Part shown: one piece after another, positions 45,731 to 54,627 of the stretch
How the letters are laid out: every line of letters begins with the position of its first letter
How positions within the stretch are numbered: the stretch's first letter is position 1
Source of the DNA: Paracoccus albicereus
GTDB lineage: Bacteria; Pseudomonadota; Alphaproteobacteria; Rhodobacterales; Rhodobacteraceae
Assembly (NCBI RefSeq): GCF_024359525.1
Contig: NZ_JAKZEU010000002.1
Location: 62,001-126,000 of the forward strand
Direction: 5' to 3'
DNA length: 64,000 nucleotides
The notes under the pieces: model-generated
Databases searched by the model: none
Told to the model about the DNA's origin: nothing
The model's input: the letters and a program-made list of their open reading frames with translations, nothing else
Translations under genes and position numbers: made by a program

Positions 45731-46549
45731 ATGGCATTGGACGAGCATCGGGTAGCGCGAGGCCTGCGCCGGATCGCAAATCGCTTTCGACCCAAGGAGC
45801 GGACGGGTCATGGACAAGTCGGTGGTAAACGGCGCCCGCTGCGGGTGCTGGTCGTCGGTCACAGCCATATCGAATGTCTGCGAGCGGCTGCAGACGCTCG
45901 TCCCGAACCGAGCCAAGTCAGCTTCCTGAACCTTCGGCAGCTTCAGGCGACCGTCGACACACCCAAGGGTCTTCCGGCTGCCATCGCTTCCGAGATCGCT
46001 CGCGTCGCGCCGGATGCGCTCTGCCTCTGTTTGGCCGGAAATGTGCACAACCTGATTGGATTGATCGAAAATCCCGTTCCCTTCGCGATTGGTGCGGTTG
46101 ACGCGGGCGCCATTCCCCCATCACCGACCAAACGCCACTTCATACCGTCCGCGATGATGCGCGAGCAGATCGAAAGCAGCATGTCCGCAAACCTTGTCGC
46201 TAAAATCTTCAGCATGCGTCCGGACTCGACGAAGATGATCTTGGAGCCGCCACCACCGATTTCCGACTTCGAGCATGTCAGAAGGTTTCCGGGTGCATTT
46301 AAGGACAAGCTTGAGATGGGCCCTGCACCGCGGGAGCTGCGTCTCGCCCTGTACAGGATGCAGAGTGACATCTTGCGCGAACTGGCAGAGCGAGAAACCG
46401 CGACGTTCGTTGCCGTAGACCCGGAGTCCGTCGACGGGGACGGCTTCTTGCGGCCTGCCTATTTCAGTCGCGACCCGACGCATGGCAACGCGGCCTACGG
46501 TGATATCATGCTAAGCAAGATCATCCGCCTGACAGAGGGCAGCGAATGA
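45731..46549 (+). CDS. SGNH-fold hydrolase-like protein
   Basis: This 272-residue protein has block-like similarity to SGNH/GDSL hydrolases: RVLVVGHSHIECLRAA with the serine in the expected early position, LAGNVHN at the Asn block, and DPTHGNAAYGDIML with the C-terminal Asp-x-x-His. It may be an esterase acting on acylated glycans or lipids. It is followed with a 4-bp overlap by a GSCFA protein, another SGNH-related family, so the two probably act together. There is no signal peptide. Confidence 0.65.
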   Translation: MALDEHRVARGLRRIANRFRPKERTGHGQVGGKRRPLRVLVVGHSHIECLRAAADARPEPSQVSFLNLRQLQATVDTPKGLPAAIASEIARVAPDALCLCLAGNVHNLIGLIENPVPFAIGAVDAGAIPPSPTKRHFIPSAMMREQIESSMSANLVAKIFSMRPDSTKMILEPPPPISDFEHVRRFPGAFKDKLEMGPAPRELRLALYRMQSDILRELAERETATFVAVDPESVDGDGFLRPAYFSRDPTHGNAAYGDIMLSKIIRLTEGSE

Positions 46550-47625
46550 AACATCCCTATGTCGGCCTGCCGGATCGTCAATTCTGGAAGAAAGAGCCGG
46601 GCGTTCTCGAGGCAGAGCGGCTCGATCCCGTGTCACCGCCGCCGTTCAAGATCGATCCGGACGACCGGATCGTCACCGCCGGCAGCTGCTTTGCGCAGCA
46701 TGTCGCGCGGTTCATGTCGAATTCCGGCTTCAATCACCACATCACCGAACGCGCCCATCCGTTGATCGCCCAACCGATCGCGTCGCGTCACAATTATGGC
46801 ATGTTCGCGGCGCGTTACGGCAACATCTACACCGCCCGGCAGTTGAAACAGCTGTTCGAACGCGCCTATGGGACATTTCAGCCGCAAGCGTTCTCCTGGC
46901 CATCGTCCAACGTGGCGGGGGTGGTCGACCCGTTCCGACCGCAGATCCAGCCTGGCGGCTACCTGAGCGACGCAGAGCTTGAGGCCGACCGCGAAAGCCA
47001 CTTTGCGGCCATTCGCCGCGCCATCGAAGAGATGGATGTCTTCGTCTTCACGCTGGGCCTGACCGAGGCTTGGGTCGACACACGCGATGGCGCGGTCTTT
47101 CCGATCGCGCCGGGCGTCGCGGGCGGGAGCTACGACCCCGAGACCGTCGCGTTCAAGAATTTCGACGACGACGAGGTCTACGCAGACATGGCGGACGCGC
47201 TGACCTTTCTTCGTGAAAAGCGGCCCGATCTGCGGATCATCCTGACCGTATCGCCCGTGCCACTGAACGCGACGTTCGAAGACCGCCACGTCCTGACTTC
47301 GACCGTCTATTCCAAGGCGGTGCTGCGCGTCGCAGCCGAGCGTTGCACGAAGGCCTTCGATAACTGCGTCTACTTCCCTTCGTTCGACATCATAACTGCG
47401 CCCCACGTCCGCGGTCGTTATTTCGATACCGACTGCCGCGAGGTCCTGCCCGCCGGTGTCGAACACGTCATGCGACTGTTTCTGAAGCACTTTACCGAAG
47501 GTGCGGACCCATCGCGTGAACCTCGGCCATCCAGTGACGAAGCTGACCGGGTTGAGGCGCATCTGCGCGACATGCAGGAAAAGATGGATGTGCTTTGCGA
47601 CGAAGCCGCGATTGACAATCGATAG
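46546..47625 (+). CDS. GSCFA domain-containing protein
   Basis: This 359-residue protein carries the GSCFA motif at residues 46-50 (VTAGSCFAQHVARFM) and further family blocks VFVFTLGLTEAWVDTRDGAV and IILTVSPVPLNATF. The family is related to GDSL esterases, and its members are associated with polysaccharide or lipid modification; the exact reaction is not established. It is cotranslated with the SGNH-like gene upstream (ATGA overlap). Confidence 0.85.
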   Translation: MKHPYVGLPDRQFWKKEPGVLEAERLDPVSPPPFKIDPDDRIVTAGSCFAQHVARFMSNSGFNHHITERAHPLIAQPIASRHNYGMFAARYGNIYTARQLKQLFERAYGTFQPQAFSWPSSNVAGVVDPFRPQIQPGGYLSDAELEADRESHFAAIRRAIEEMDVFVFTLGLTEAWVDTRDGAVFPIAPGVAGGSYDPETVAFKNFDDDEVYADMADALTFLREKRPDLRIILTVSPVPLNATFEDRHVLTSTVYSKAVLRVAAERCTKAFDNCVYFPSFDIITAPHVRGRYFDTDCREVLPAGVEHVMRLFLKHFTEGADPSREPRPSSDEADRVEAHLRDMQEKMDVLCDEAAIDNR

Positions 47626-47631
47626 CGCGGC

Positions 47632-49224
47632 TTAAAAACCCAACGCGGCGCCATCCTTGCGGCTGTCCGATCCGCCGATCAAAACGCCGTTGTCGGAATC
47701 GATCCGGATCGCCTGCGCGCCGCCGATCGGGTCTTGTGTGACGTCCAGCTTGTGACCTCGTGCGGCCAGATCGTCCAGGACGTCGGACGGATGGCTTGCT
47801 TCGATGCGCAGGACGCCCTCATAGGCGAAGCTGCGTGGCTCATCGATGGCGGCCTGCGGGTCGAGCCCGCGATCGATCAGCGCCGACATTAACGCGGCGT
47901 GTCCTGCGGCCTGATACTGGCCGCCCATCACGCCGAAAGGCATGATCAGGCGGCCATCCTTTCGCAGCATCCCGGGAATGATCGTGTGAAGCGGACGCTT
48001 GCCTGGCCCGATGCAATTCGGATGGCCGGGCTGCAACCGGAACGACGCGCCACGGCTGTGAAACAGCACACCGGTCTTCGGGCACAGACGGGTCGAGCCG
48101 AAGCCATGGAACACCGAATTGATGAAGGAGATCGCGCTACCCTCGTGGTCGACAACGCACATATAGACGGTGTCGCGATGCTCGGGCTCGGTCCACAGCG
48201 TGGGCGCCGAGGCGCGGCGCGGGTCGATGCGCGCGCGCAGGCTGTCGATCACGCGGTCCGACAGCAGTTCGTCGACGACGCCCCGGCAATGATCAGCATC
48301 CGCGATCAGCGCGTCACGATGGTGGTAGGCAAGCTTCGTCGCTTCGGCCTGCAGATGGATGCGATCGGCAAGCGGACGGGCGGGTCCTAGGTCAAACCCT
48401 TCAAGAATACGCAGCATCATCAGCGCTGCTAGTCCCTGACCGTTGGGCCCGCATTCCAGAACCTCGTAACCGTGGTAACTGGCGGCGATCGGCTCTTCCC
48501 AACGTGCGGTCGTCAAGCCCTCGTGGAAATCCTCGACCCGGTGAAGCCCACCCAGCGATTGCAGATGAGCTGCCATCGATGCGGCCGTCTCTCCCTTATA
48601 GAAGGCGGCTGCGCCGTTCGACGCGATCTCGCGCAGGCGTCGGCCCAAAAGCGGCTGGCGCAGGACCTGGCCGGGGTAAGGATCGCCTTGGGGCAGGAAG
48701 ACGGCGGTCGCGTGTTCGTCGCCGCGCAGGATCTCGGCGCTTTCGGCGAAATCGCGGGCAACGCGGGTTGAAAGGGGAAATCCGTTCTCGGCGTAATCGA
48801 TCGCGGGCGCGAACAGACGATCGAGTGGCAGCGAACAGTAATCGGCATGCAGCAGGCACCAGGCCGAGATGGCGCCCGGAATCGTCACGGAGTGCACGCT
48901 GGTCTGGGTCAGTTCCGTCACGCCGGCAGCCGCCAGCGCCTCTGGCGTGGCGGCGGCGGGCGCGCGCCCCGACCCGTTGAGCGCCCGCACTGCACCACCT
49001 TTGGGTGCATAGAGGACGAAGCAGTCGCCACCGATCCCGGTCATCTGCGGATCGACCACCGCCTGCACGGCCGAGGCCGCGATCGCCGCATCGACGGCAT
49101 TGCCGCCTTCGGCCAGGACCGCAAGTCCAGCCGACGTCGAAAGCCCGTGCGATGTCGCGATCATCGCGCGGCTGGCATAATTCGGCGGCCGACGACCGGA
49201 TTGGAAATCGAAGGGGACGCTCAC
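47632..49224 (-). CDS. Gamma-glutamyltransferase family protein
   Basis: This 530-residue N-terminal-nucleophile hydrolase has AEGGNAVDAAIAASAVQAVV and DPQMTGIGGDCF, the features of the large subunit. The nucleophilic threonine is in EHRDTVYMCVVD, and GVMGGQYQAAGHAAL lies in the small subunit. It should be made as a precursor and cleave itself. No signal peptide is seen, unlike E. coli Ggt, so it may be a cytoplasmic member such as an acylase. The GTG at 49224 is chosen because GAGGAGAG sits 6 bases before it. Confidence 0.88.
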   Translation of the reverse strand: MSVPFDFQSGRRPPNYASRAMIATSHGLSTSAGLAVLAEGGNAVDAAIAASAVQAVVDPQMTGIGGDCFVLYAPKGGAVRALNGSGRAPAAATPEALAAAGVTELTQTSVHSVTIPGAISAWCLLHADYCSLPLDRLFAPAIDYAENGFPLSTRVARDFAESAEILRGDEHATAVFLPQGDPYPGQVLRQPLLGRRLREIASNGAAAFYKGETAASMAAHLQSLGGLHRVEDFHEGLTTARWEEPIAASYHGYEVLECGPNGQGLAALMMLRILEGFDLGPARPLADRIHLQAEATKLAYHHRDALIADADHCRGVVDELLSDRVIDSLRARIDPRRASAPTLWTEPEHRDTVYMCVVDHEGSAISFINSVFHGFGSTRLCPKTGVLFHSRGASFRLQPGHPNCIGPGKRPLHTIIPGMLRKDGRLIMPFGVMGGQYQAAGHAALMSALIDRGLDPQAAIDEPRSFAYEGVLRIEASHPSDVLDDLAARGHKLDVTQDPIGGAQAIRIDSDNGVLIGGSDSRKDGAALGF

Positions 49225-49322
49225 GTCAGCTCTCCTCGCACAAGGATGGACATCGGCAGGTATGCCGTCACGCCCAGTTCGGCATACGACTAGCGCCACT
49301 TTCGTCAGAATCTAGGGAAAAT

Positions 49323-49397
49323 TGGCTCCGGCGGTAGGGATCGAACCTACGACCAATTGATTAACAGTCAACTGCTCTACCGCTGAGCTACGCCGGA
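49323..49397 (-). tRNA. tRNA-Asn (GTT)
   Basis: On the minus strand a complete cloverleaf can be folded: acceptor TCCGGCG/CGCCGGA, D-arm with TAGCTCAGCGGTAGAG, anticodon loop CTGTTAA giving GUU, T-arm GGTTCGATCCC and an encoded CCA (49323-49325). Confidence 0.97.
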
Positions 49398-49470
49398 ACA
49401 CCGAGGGGCGTATAGCAATGGCTTTCGGGGGCGTCCAGTGGGGTTCGGACGAAAATTTCGCCCGGGGCTC

Positions 49471-50337
49471 TCAGGCCAGCGAAAAGAGCGCTTCGGCCGA
49501 CAGCGGGCCGTCATGACCAACCGCGCCAAGGTTCGCAAGCGCGATCAGATGAGCCAACACATTGCGCGTTGCGGCGGGCAACATCGCCTCTGGCAGCTCG
49601 CGATAGATCCGTGCCGCCAGTTCCGCGGGGCGGGCAGGTCCGTCGCGCAGGGCCGCCACGATCTCGGCGGTGCGTTGACGCCGGTGGGCGGCCAACTCCG
49701 CCAGCCGCGCGGCGGGCGTGTCGATCGGATCGCCGTGGGTCGGCAGCAGGCGCGTCGGCGCCAGCGCCTGAAGCAGGGCGAGGCTGCGCAGGAAGTCGGC
49801 GAGGTCGCCGTCGGGCGGTGAGATCAGGGTCGTCGCCCAGCCCATCACCAGATCGCCGCAGAACATCGTCTCGCCCCACTGAAAGCAGAGATGCCCTGCG
49901 GAATGACCGGGCGTGTGCAGGGCCTTCAGCTGCCAGTCCGGGGTCTCGATCGTCTGACCGTGGGCGATGCGATGATCCGGCGTGAAGTCCAGGTCCATCC
50001 CCTCCCCACCGCCACCCAGTCCGCTCGCGGCCAGTTGCTGCATCACGGCCGACCGTCCCGCCAGAGCGTCGCCAAAGGCCAGCACGGGCGCGCCTGTCGC
50101 TTCCCGCAGTGCCGGCACCGCACCGGAATGATCCCGGTGCGCGTGGGTGACAAGGATATGGCTGATCCGGCCGCCACCTGCCTGCAGAATCGACTCGACG
50201 TGGCTGTCGATGGAGGGTCCGGGATCAATCACGGCGACATGGTCGTGGCCCAGAAGAAACGTCGTCGTTCCCGGACCGGTCAGTGGTGACGGGTTCGGGG
50301 CCAAGATGCGCTGCAATGCTTCCGTATCCATCGCCAT
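49471..50337 (-). CDS. MBL-fold metallo-hydrolase (LACTB2-like)
   Basis: This 288-residue enzyme has all the metallo-beta-lactamase-fold ligands: VTHAHRDHSGA (HxHxDH), LHTPGHSAGHLC, CGDLVMG and LPTHGDPI. The C-terminal 70 residues form a winged-helix-like cap, as in the LACTB2/ethylmalonic subgroup. Members include glyoxalase II-like thioesterases and RNases. The start has two Met codons (50337 and 50331). It is divergent from an orphan sensor kinase across 34 bp. Confidence 0.88.
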   Translation of the reverse strand: MAMDTEALQRILAPNPSPLTGPGTTTFLLGHDHVAVIDPGPSIDSHVESILQAGGGRISHILVTHAHRDHSGAVPALREATGAPVLAFGDALAGRSAVMQQLAASGLGGGGEGMDLDFTPDHRIAHGQTIETPDWQLKALHTPGHSAGHLCFQWGETMFCGDLVMGWATTLISPPDGDLADFLRSLALLQALAPTRLLPTHGDPIDTPAARLAELAAHRRQRTAEIVAALRDGPARPAELAARIYRELPEAMLPAATRNVLAHLIALANLGAVGHDGPLSAEALFSLA

Positions 50338-50371
50338 CGGGCTAGCCTAGCCGTGGCGAGGCGGGGATACC

Positions 50372-51778
50372 ATGGCCGACAGGGTCCGTAGCGAAAGACT
50401 GAAGGGGACGTGGCTGCGGCGCGACGGCGCTCGCAGCGACCTGGCCAAACGTATTCTGCCGCGTGGCATCTATGGCCGCGCCGCCCTGATTTTGGTGCTG
50501 CCGATCGTGACCCTGCTGTTGGTCGTCTCGGTGATGTTCCTGCAGCGCCATTTCGAGGGCGTGACGCGGCAGATGACCGCGAGCATGGCGCAGGAGATCG
50601 CGCTGGTTGCGCGCCGGATAGAACGCGCCGAGGGGACCGAGACAGCCGGGCTGGCCGGCGAGTCGATCGCAGCCCCCCTGGGCCTGACCCTGCGGCTGCC
50701 CGATCCCGACGCCGCCGAGGCGGATGCGCGCAAATTCTACGATCTGTCCGGGCGCGTCGTGATCGAAGAGCTTCGAGCCGAAATACCGCAGATCCGTGCG
50801 GTTGACCTGACCACCGACTACAAGCGAGTCGCGATCACGATGATCGGTCCCTTCGGCCCTTACAGCCTGGGGTTCGAACGCAAAAGGGTCAGCGCCTCGA
50901 ACCCGCATCAGCTTTTGGTGCTGATGGCCGTGACGGCGATGCTGATGTCGGGAATCGCGATCATCTTCCTGCGGAACCAGTTGCGTCCGATCAAGCGGCT
51001 GGCCACGGCGGCCGAGGAATACGGGCGGGGCAGGGTGGTGCCCTACCGGATCGGCGGCGCTGCCGAGGTTCGCAGCGCGGGTGCAGCCTTTCTCGACATG
51101 CGCAACCGGATCGAACGCAGCAACGAACAGCGCAAGCTAATGCTGTCTGGGATCAGCCACGATCTGCGCACGCCGCTGACCCGGCTGAAACTGGGCCTGT
51201 CGATGATGTCGCCGGACCTGCCCCCGGACGAGGCCGATCTGGTCGCGATGGAATCCGATATCGCCGAGATGACTCATATGGTCGAGGCGTTTCTGGATTT
51301 TGCCCGCGACGAGGCGCAGGACGGACCCCCACAGCGTCTGCCAGCCTTGCCTTTCGTCCGCGCGCTGGTCGGTGACGCGCAGAGGGCAGGGCAGGCGGTG
51401 TCGCTGAGCCGCATCGAAGGCGATGAGACCGCCGCAGCGACCTTCCGGCCCGACACGCTGAGGCGTGCGGTTGAAAACCTGATCGGCAATGCCGTCCGTT
51501 ACGGCAGTCTGGCTGAAGTCGATGCCATCCTAGGCGCCCGCAGCTTCGTGATCGCTGTCGAAGACGATGGTCCGGGCATCCCCGAAGATCGGCGCGACGA
51601 GGCGATGCGACCGTTCACCCGCCTCGATCCGGCGCGGAACCGCGACCAGGTTCATGGCGGTGCGGGGCTTGGCCTGTCGATCGCAGCCGATGTGGCGCGC
51701 GCGCATGGCGGGCAGCTTCGACTGGGGCGCGGGGCCCTTCTTGGCGGGCTGAGGGCCGAGATCGTGCTTCCGCGATAG
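50372..51778 (+). CDS. Sensor histidine kinase, EnvZ-like
   Basis: This 468-residue membrane kinase has two helices (about 34-54 and 185-205) enclosing a periplasmic sensor of about 130 residues, a HAMP linker, the H-box SGISHDLRTPLTRLKLGL, the N-box RRAVENLIGNAVRYG and the G boxes EDDGPGIPED and GGAGLGLSIAADVARAHGG. The arrangement is EnvZ-like. No response-regulator gene is adjacent on either side, so its partner is elsewhere. The signal sensed is unknown; EnvZ-like kinases often respond to osmolarity or acidity. Confidence 0.92.
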   Translation: MADRVRSERLKGTWLRRDGARSDLAKRILPRGIYGRAALILVLPIVTLLLVVSVMFLQRHFEGVTRQMTASMAQEIALVARRIERAEGTETAGLAGESIAAPLGLTLRLPDPDAAEADARKFYDLSGRVVIEELRAEIPQIRAVDLTTDYKRVAITMIGPFGPYSLGFERKRVSASNPHQLLVLMAVTAMLMSGIAIIFLRNQLRPIKRLATAAEEYGRGRVVPYRIGGAAEVRSAGAAFLDMRNRIERSNEQRKLMLSGISHDLRTPLTRLKLGLSMMSPDLPPDEADLVAMESDIAEMTHMVEAFLDFARDEAQDGPPQRLPALPFVRALVGDAQRAGQAVSLSRIEGDETAAATFRPDTLRRAVENLIGNAVRYGSLAEVDAILGARSFVIAVEDDGPGIPEDRRDEAMRPFTRLDPARNRDQVHGGAGLGLSIAADVARAHGGQLRLGRGALLGGLRAEIVLPR

Positions 51779-51923
51779 AAGCGTGCGCAGGTGTTAAGAG
51801 TGGTTTCACCAGGACTCTACTGCGCCATTGAATCGCACGCGCGCTGACCCTAGATTTTGCGGTGCAGGGGCCGCGCGTCGCCATAATGACGGGGCCGTGG
51901 CTTCGGGCATGAAAGGAAAACGA

Positions 51924-54341
51924 ATGAACGTATCCACGTCACAGACTTATCCCGTTCTGCCGCTTCGCGACATCGTGGTGTTTCCGCACATGGTGGTGCC
52001 GCTTTTCGTTGGTCGCGAGAAATCGGTCCGCGCTCTTGAAGCGGTGATGGACGGTGACAGGCCGATCCTTTTGGCCGCGCAGAAGGATGCCGCGGTCGAC
52101 GAACCTGAAAGCGACGGAATCTTCCGCACGGGCGTTCTGGCCAATGTGCTGCAGTTGCTGAAGCTGCCCGACGGCACCGTGAAGGTGCTGGTCGAGGGGC
52201 GTGAGCGTGTTGAAATCACCGATTTCATCGAAAATGACGACTATTTCGAAGCGCATGCCGCCGCGCTTGAGGAAGTGCCAGGCGACACCGACACCGCCAC
52301 CGCGCTGTTGCGCACGGTCGCCGAGGAGTTCGAGCGCTATGTGAAGGTGCGCAAGAATATCCCTGAAGAAGCAGTGACCGCCGTTGCGGAAGCGCGCGAG
52401 CCAGCGCGGCTCGCCGATCTGGTCAGCGGCCATATGGGCGTCGAGATCGAGAAGAAGCAGGATCTGCTCGAAACGCTGAACGTCGCCGAGCGGCTGGAGA
52501 AGCTTTATGGCCTGATGCAGGGCGAAATGTCGGTCCTGCAGGTCGAGAAGAAGATCAAGTCGCGCGTCAAGAACCAGATGGAGAAGACGCAGCGCGAGTA
52601 CTACCTGAACGAACAGATGAAGGCGATCCAGAAGGAACTCGGCGATGGCGACGAGGGTCAGAACGAGATTGCCGAACTGGAAGAGAAGGTTGAGAAGACC
52701 AAGTTCAGCAAGGAAGCGCGTGAAAAGGCGCAGGCCGAGCTGAAGAAGCTGAAATCCATGTCGCCGATGTCGGCGGAAGCGACGGTCAGCCGCAACTATC
52801 TCGACTGGCTGCTGGCGCTGCCGTGGGGCGTGAAGTCGCGCACCAAGAAGGATCTGAGCAAGGCCGAAGAGGTGCTGGACGCGGATCACTACGGCCTCGA
52901 GAAGGTCAAGGAGCGGATCGTCGAGTATCTGGCGGTCCAGAACCGCTCGGCCAAGCTGAAGGGTCCGATCCTGTGCCTCGTCGGCCCTCCGGGCGTCGGC
53001 AAGACCAGCCTCGGCCGCTCGGTCGCGCGCGCCACGGGACGCGAATTCATCCGCATCAGCCTTGGCGGCGTGCGCGACGAATCAGAGATCCGTGGCCACC
53101 GGCGGACGTATATCGGCTCGATGCCGGGCAAGATCATCCAGGCGCTGAAGAAGGCCAAGACCACGAACCCGCTCATCCTGCTCGACGAGATCGACAAGAT
53201 GGGGCAGGACTTCCGTGGCGACCCGGCTTCCGCGATGCTGGAGGTGCTGGACCCGGAACAGAACTCGACCTTCGTGGACCACTATCTTGAAGTGGAATAC
53301 GACCTGTCGAACGTGATGTTCCTGACCACCGCCAACAGCTACAACATGCCTGGGCCGCTGCTCGACCGGATGGAGATCATTCCGCTGGCCGGCTACACCG
53401 AAGATGAAAAGCGCGAGATCGCCAAGCAGCACCTGCTGCCGAAGCAGATCAAGGCCAACGGTCTTCGGAAGGGCGAATTCGCCGTCACCGACGAGGCGCT
53501 GACCCATGTGATCCGCTACTACACGCGGGAAGCCGGGGTCCGCTCGCTGGAGCGTGAAATCGCCAAGCTCGCCCGGAAAGCCGTGACCGAGATCCTGAAG
53601 GGCAAGGTCAAGTCGGTCGAGGTCGATCCTGCGAAAGCCGAAGAATATCTCGGCGTCCGTCGGCACCGCTATGGTCTGGCCGAGAAGGATGATCAGGTCG
53701 GTGTCGTCACGGGTCTTGCCTGGACGCAAGTGGGCGGCGATCTGCTGCAGATCGAGGCTTTGCGCCTGCCTGGCAAGGGCCGGATGAAGACGACCGGCAA
53801 GCTGGGCGACGTGATGAAGGAGTCGATCGACGCGGCATCGAGCTTCGTTCGTTCCATCTCGCCCGAGATCGGGGTCAAGCCGCCTGAATTCGACAAGCGC
53901 GACATCCACGTCCACGTCCCCGAAGGCGCGACGCCCAAAGATGGACCGTCGGCGGGGATCGCGATGGTGACCTCTGTCGTGTCTGTGATGACCGGCATCC
54001 CGGTCCGCAAGGACGTGGCGATGACGGGTGAGGTGACGCTGCGCGGCAACGTGCTGGCGATCGGCGGGCTGAAAGAAAAACTGCTCGCGGCACTGCGGGG
54101 CGGCATCAAGACCGTGCTGATCCCGGCGGACAACGAGAAGGACCTGACCGACATCCCCGCGAACGTGACCGAGGGGCTGAAGATCATCCCGGTCCACAAC
54201 GTTCGTGAGGTGCTGGGTCACGCCCTGGTCCGCAAGCCGGAAGCGGTCGAATGGGACGAGGCGGCCGAGGAGGCGGCGGAAGCCGCGCGCCTCGCCGACC
54301 AGCGTCGCGGCGACAGCGGCAGCGGCGCACTGGCGCACTGA
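51924..54341 (+). CDS. lon: ATP-dependent protease Lon
   Basis: This 805-residue LonA protease degrades misfolded and regulatory proteins in the cytosol. It has the N-terminal substrate domain ([20 protein letters not shown]), a coiled-coil region (about 190-300), the AAA module with Walker [12 protein letters not shown] and Walker [12 protein letters not shown], and the protease domain with catalytic Ser in [11 protein letters not shown] and Lys in [11 protein letters not shown]. The ATG at 51924 follows AGGA and matches the family N-terminus; the upstream in-frame extension does not. A strong terminator follows. Lon genes are usually heat-shock induced, but no clear sigma-32 promoter could be picked out by eye. 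Confidence 0.97.
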   Translation: MNVSTSQTYPVLPLRDIVVFPHMVVPLFVGREKSVRALEAVMDGDRPILLAAQKDAAVDEPESDGIFRTGVLANVLQLLKLPDGTVKVLVEGRERVEITDFIENDDYFEAHAAALEEVPGDTDTATALLRTVAEEFERYVKVRKNIPEEAVTAVAEAREPARLADLVSGHMGVEIEKKQDLLETLNVAERLEKLYGLMQGEMSVLQVEKKIKSRVKNQMEKTQREYYLNEQMKAIQKELGDGDEGQNEIAELEEKVEKTKFSKEAREKAQAELKKLKSMSPMSAEATVSRNYLDWLLALPWGVKSRTKKDLSKAEEVLDADHYGLEKVKERIVEYLAVQNRSAKLKGPILCLVGPPGVGKTSLGRSVARATGREFIRISLGGVRDESEIRGHRRTYIGSMPGKIIQALKKAKTTNPLILLDEIDKMGQDFRGDPASAMLEVLDPEQNSTFVDHYLEVEYDLSNVMFLTTANSYNMPGPLLDRMEIIPLAGYTEDEKREIAKQHLLPKQIKANGLRKGEFAVTDEALTHVIRYYTREAGVRSLEREIAKLARKAVTEILKGKVKSVEVDPAKAEEYLGVRRHRYGLAEKDDQVGVVTGLAWTQVGGDLLQIEALRLPGKGRMKTTGKLGDVMKESIDAASSFVRSISPEIGVKPPEFDKRDIHVHVPEGATPKDGPSAGIAMVTSVVSVMTGIPVRKDVAMTGEVTLRGNVLAIGGLKEKLLAALRGGIKTVLIPADNEKDLTDIPANVTEGLKIIPVHNVREVLGHALVRKPEAVEWDEAAEEAAEAARLADQRRGDSGSGALAH

Positions 54342-54361
54342 CCGGGACAGCCACCACACTG

Positions 54362-54388
54362 AAAGGGCCGGTTTTGCCGGCCCTTTTT
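54362..54388 (+). terminator. Intrinsic terminator after lon
   Basis: AAAGGGCCGG and CCGGCCCTTT form a 10-bp stem with a 5-base loop, ending in a T-run (54384-54388), 20 bases past the lon stop. Confidence 0.9.
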
Positions 54389-54467
54389 GCTGCCGGCACA
54401 TGCGAATAGCCGCAGGGCATTTGCCCCTTGCAACCCTGACCCACCGCCGTTAGATACCCGCCTCACC

Positions 54468-54542
54468 GGGTGATTAGCTCAGCGGTAGAGCGCTTCGTTC
54501 ACATCGAAGATGTCAGCGGTTCAAATCCGTTATCACCCACCA
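54468..54542 (+). tRNA. tRNA-Val (CAC)
   Basis: A full cloverleaf is visible: acceptor GGGTGAT/ATCACCC, D-arm TAGCTCAGCGGTAGAG, anticodon stem CTTCG/CGAAG around loop TTCACAT giving CAC, T-arm GGTTCAAATCC and encoded CCA at the end. Confidence 0.96.
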
Positions 54543-54550
54543 GAATTGCG

Positions 54551-54587
54551 AACGCCGACGATCCTGCGATCGTCGGCGTTCTGCTTT
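54551..54587 (+). terminator. Intrinsic terminator after tRNA-Val
   Basis: A perfect 13-bp stem, AACGCCGACGATC with GATCGTCGGCGTT, closes a 4-base loop 8 bases after the tRNA. It is followed by a short T-rich CTGCTTTAT. Confidence 0.85.
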
Positions 54588-54627
54588 ATCAGGGTGACGG
54601 GCGCCGCAAGGGCGACGCCCGATCGGA

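Noticed and set aside
53082..54401. 439-codon minus-strand frame opposite lon
   Set aside because: Antisense shadow of a fully conserved lon gene, with Arg/Asp/His-rich low-information sequence.
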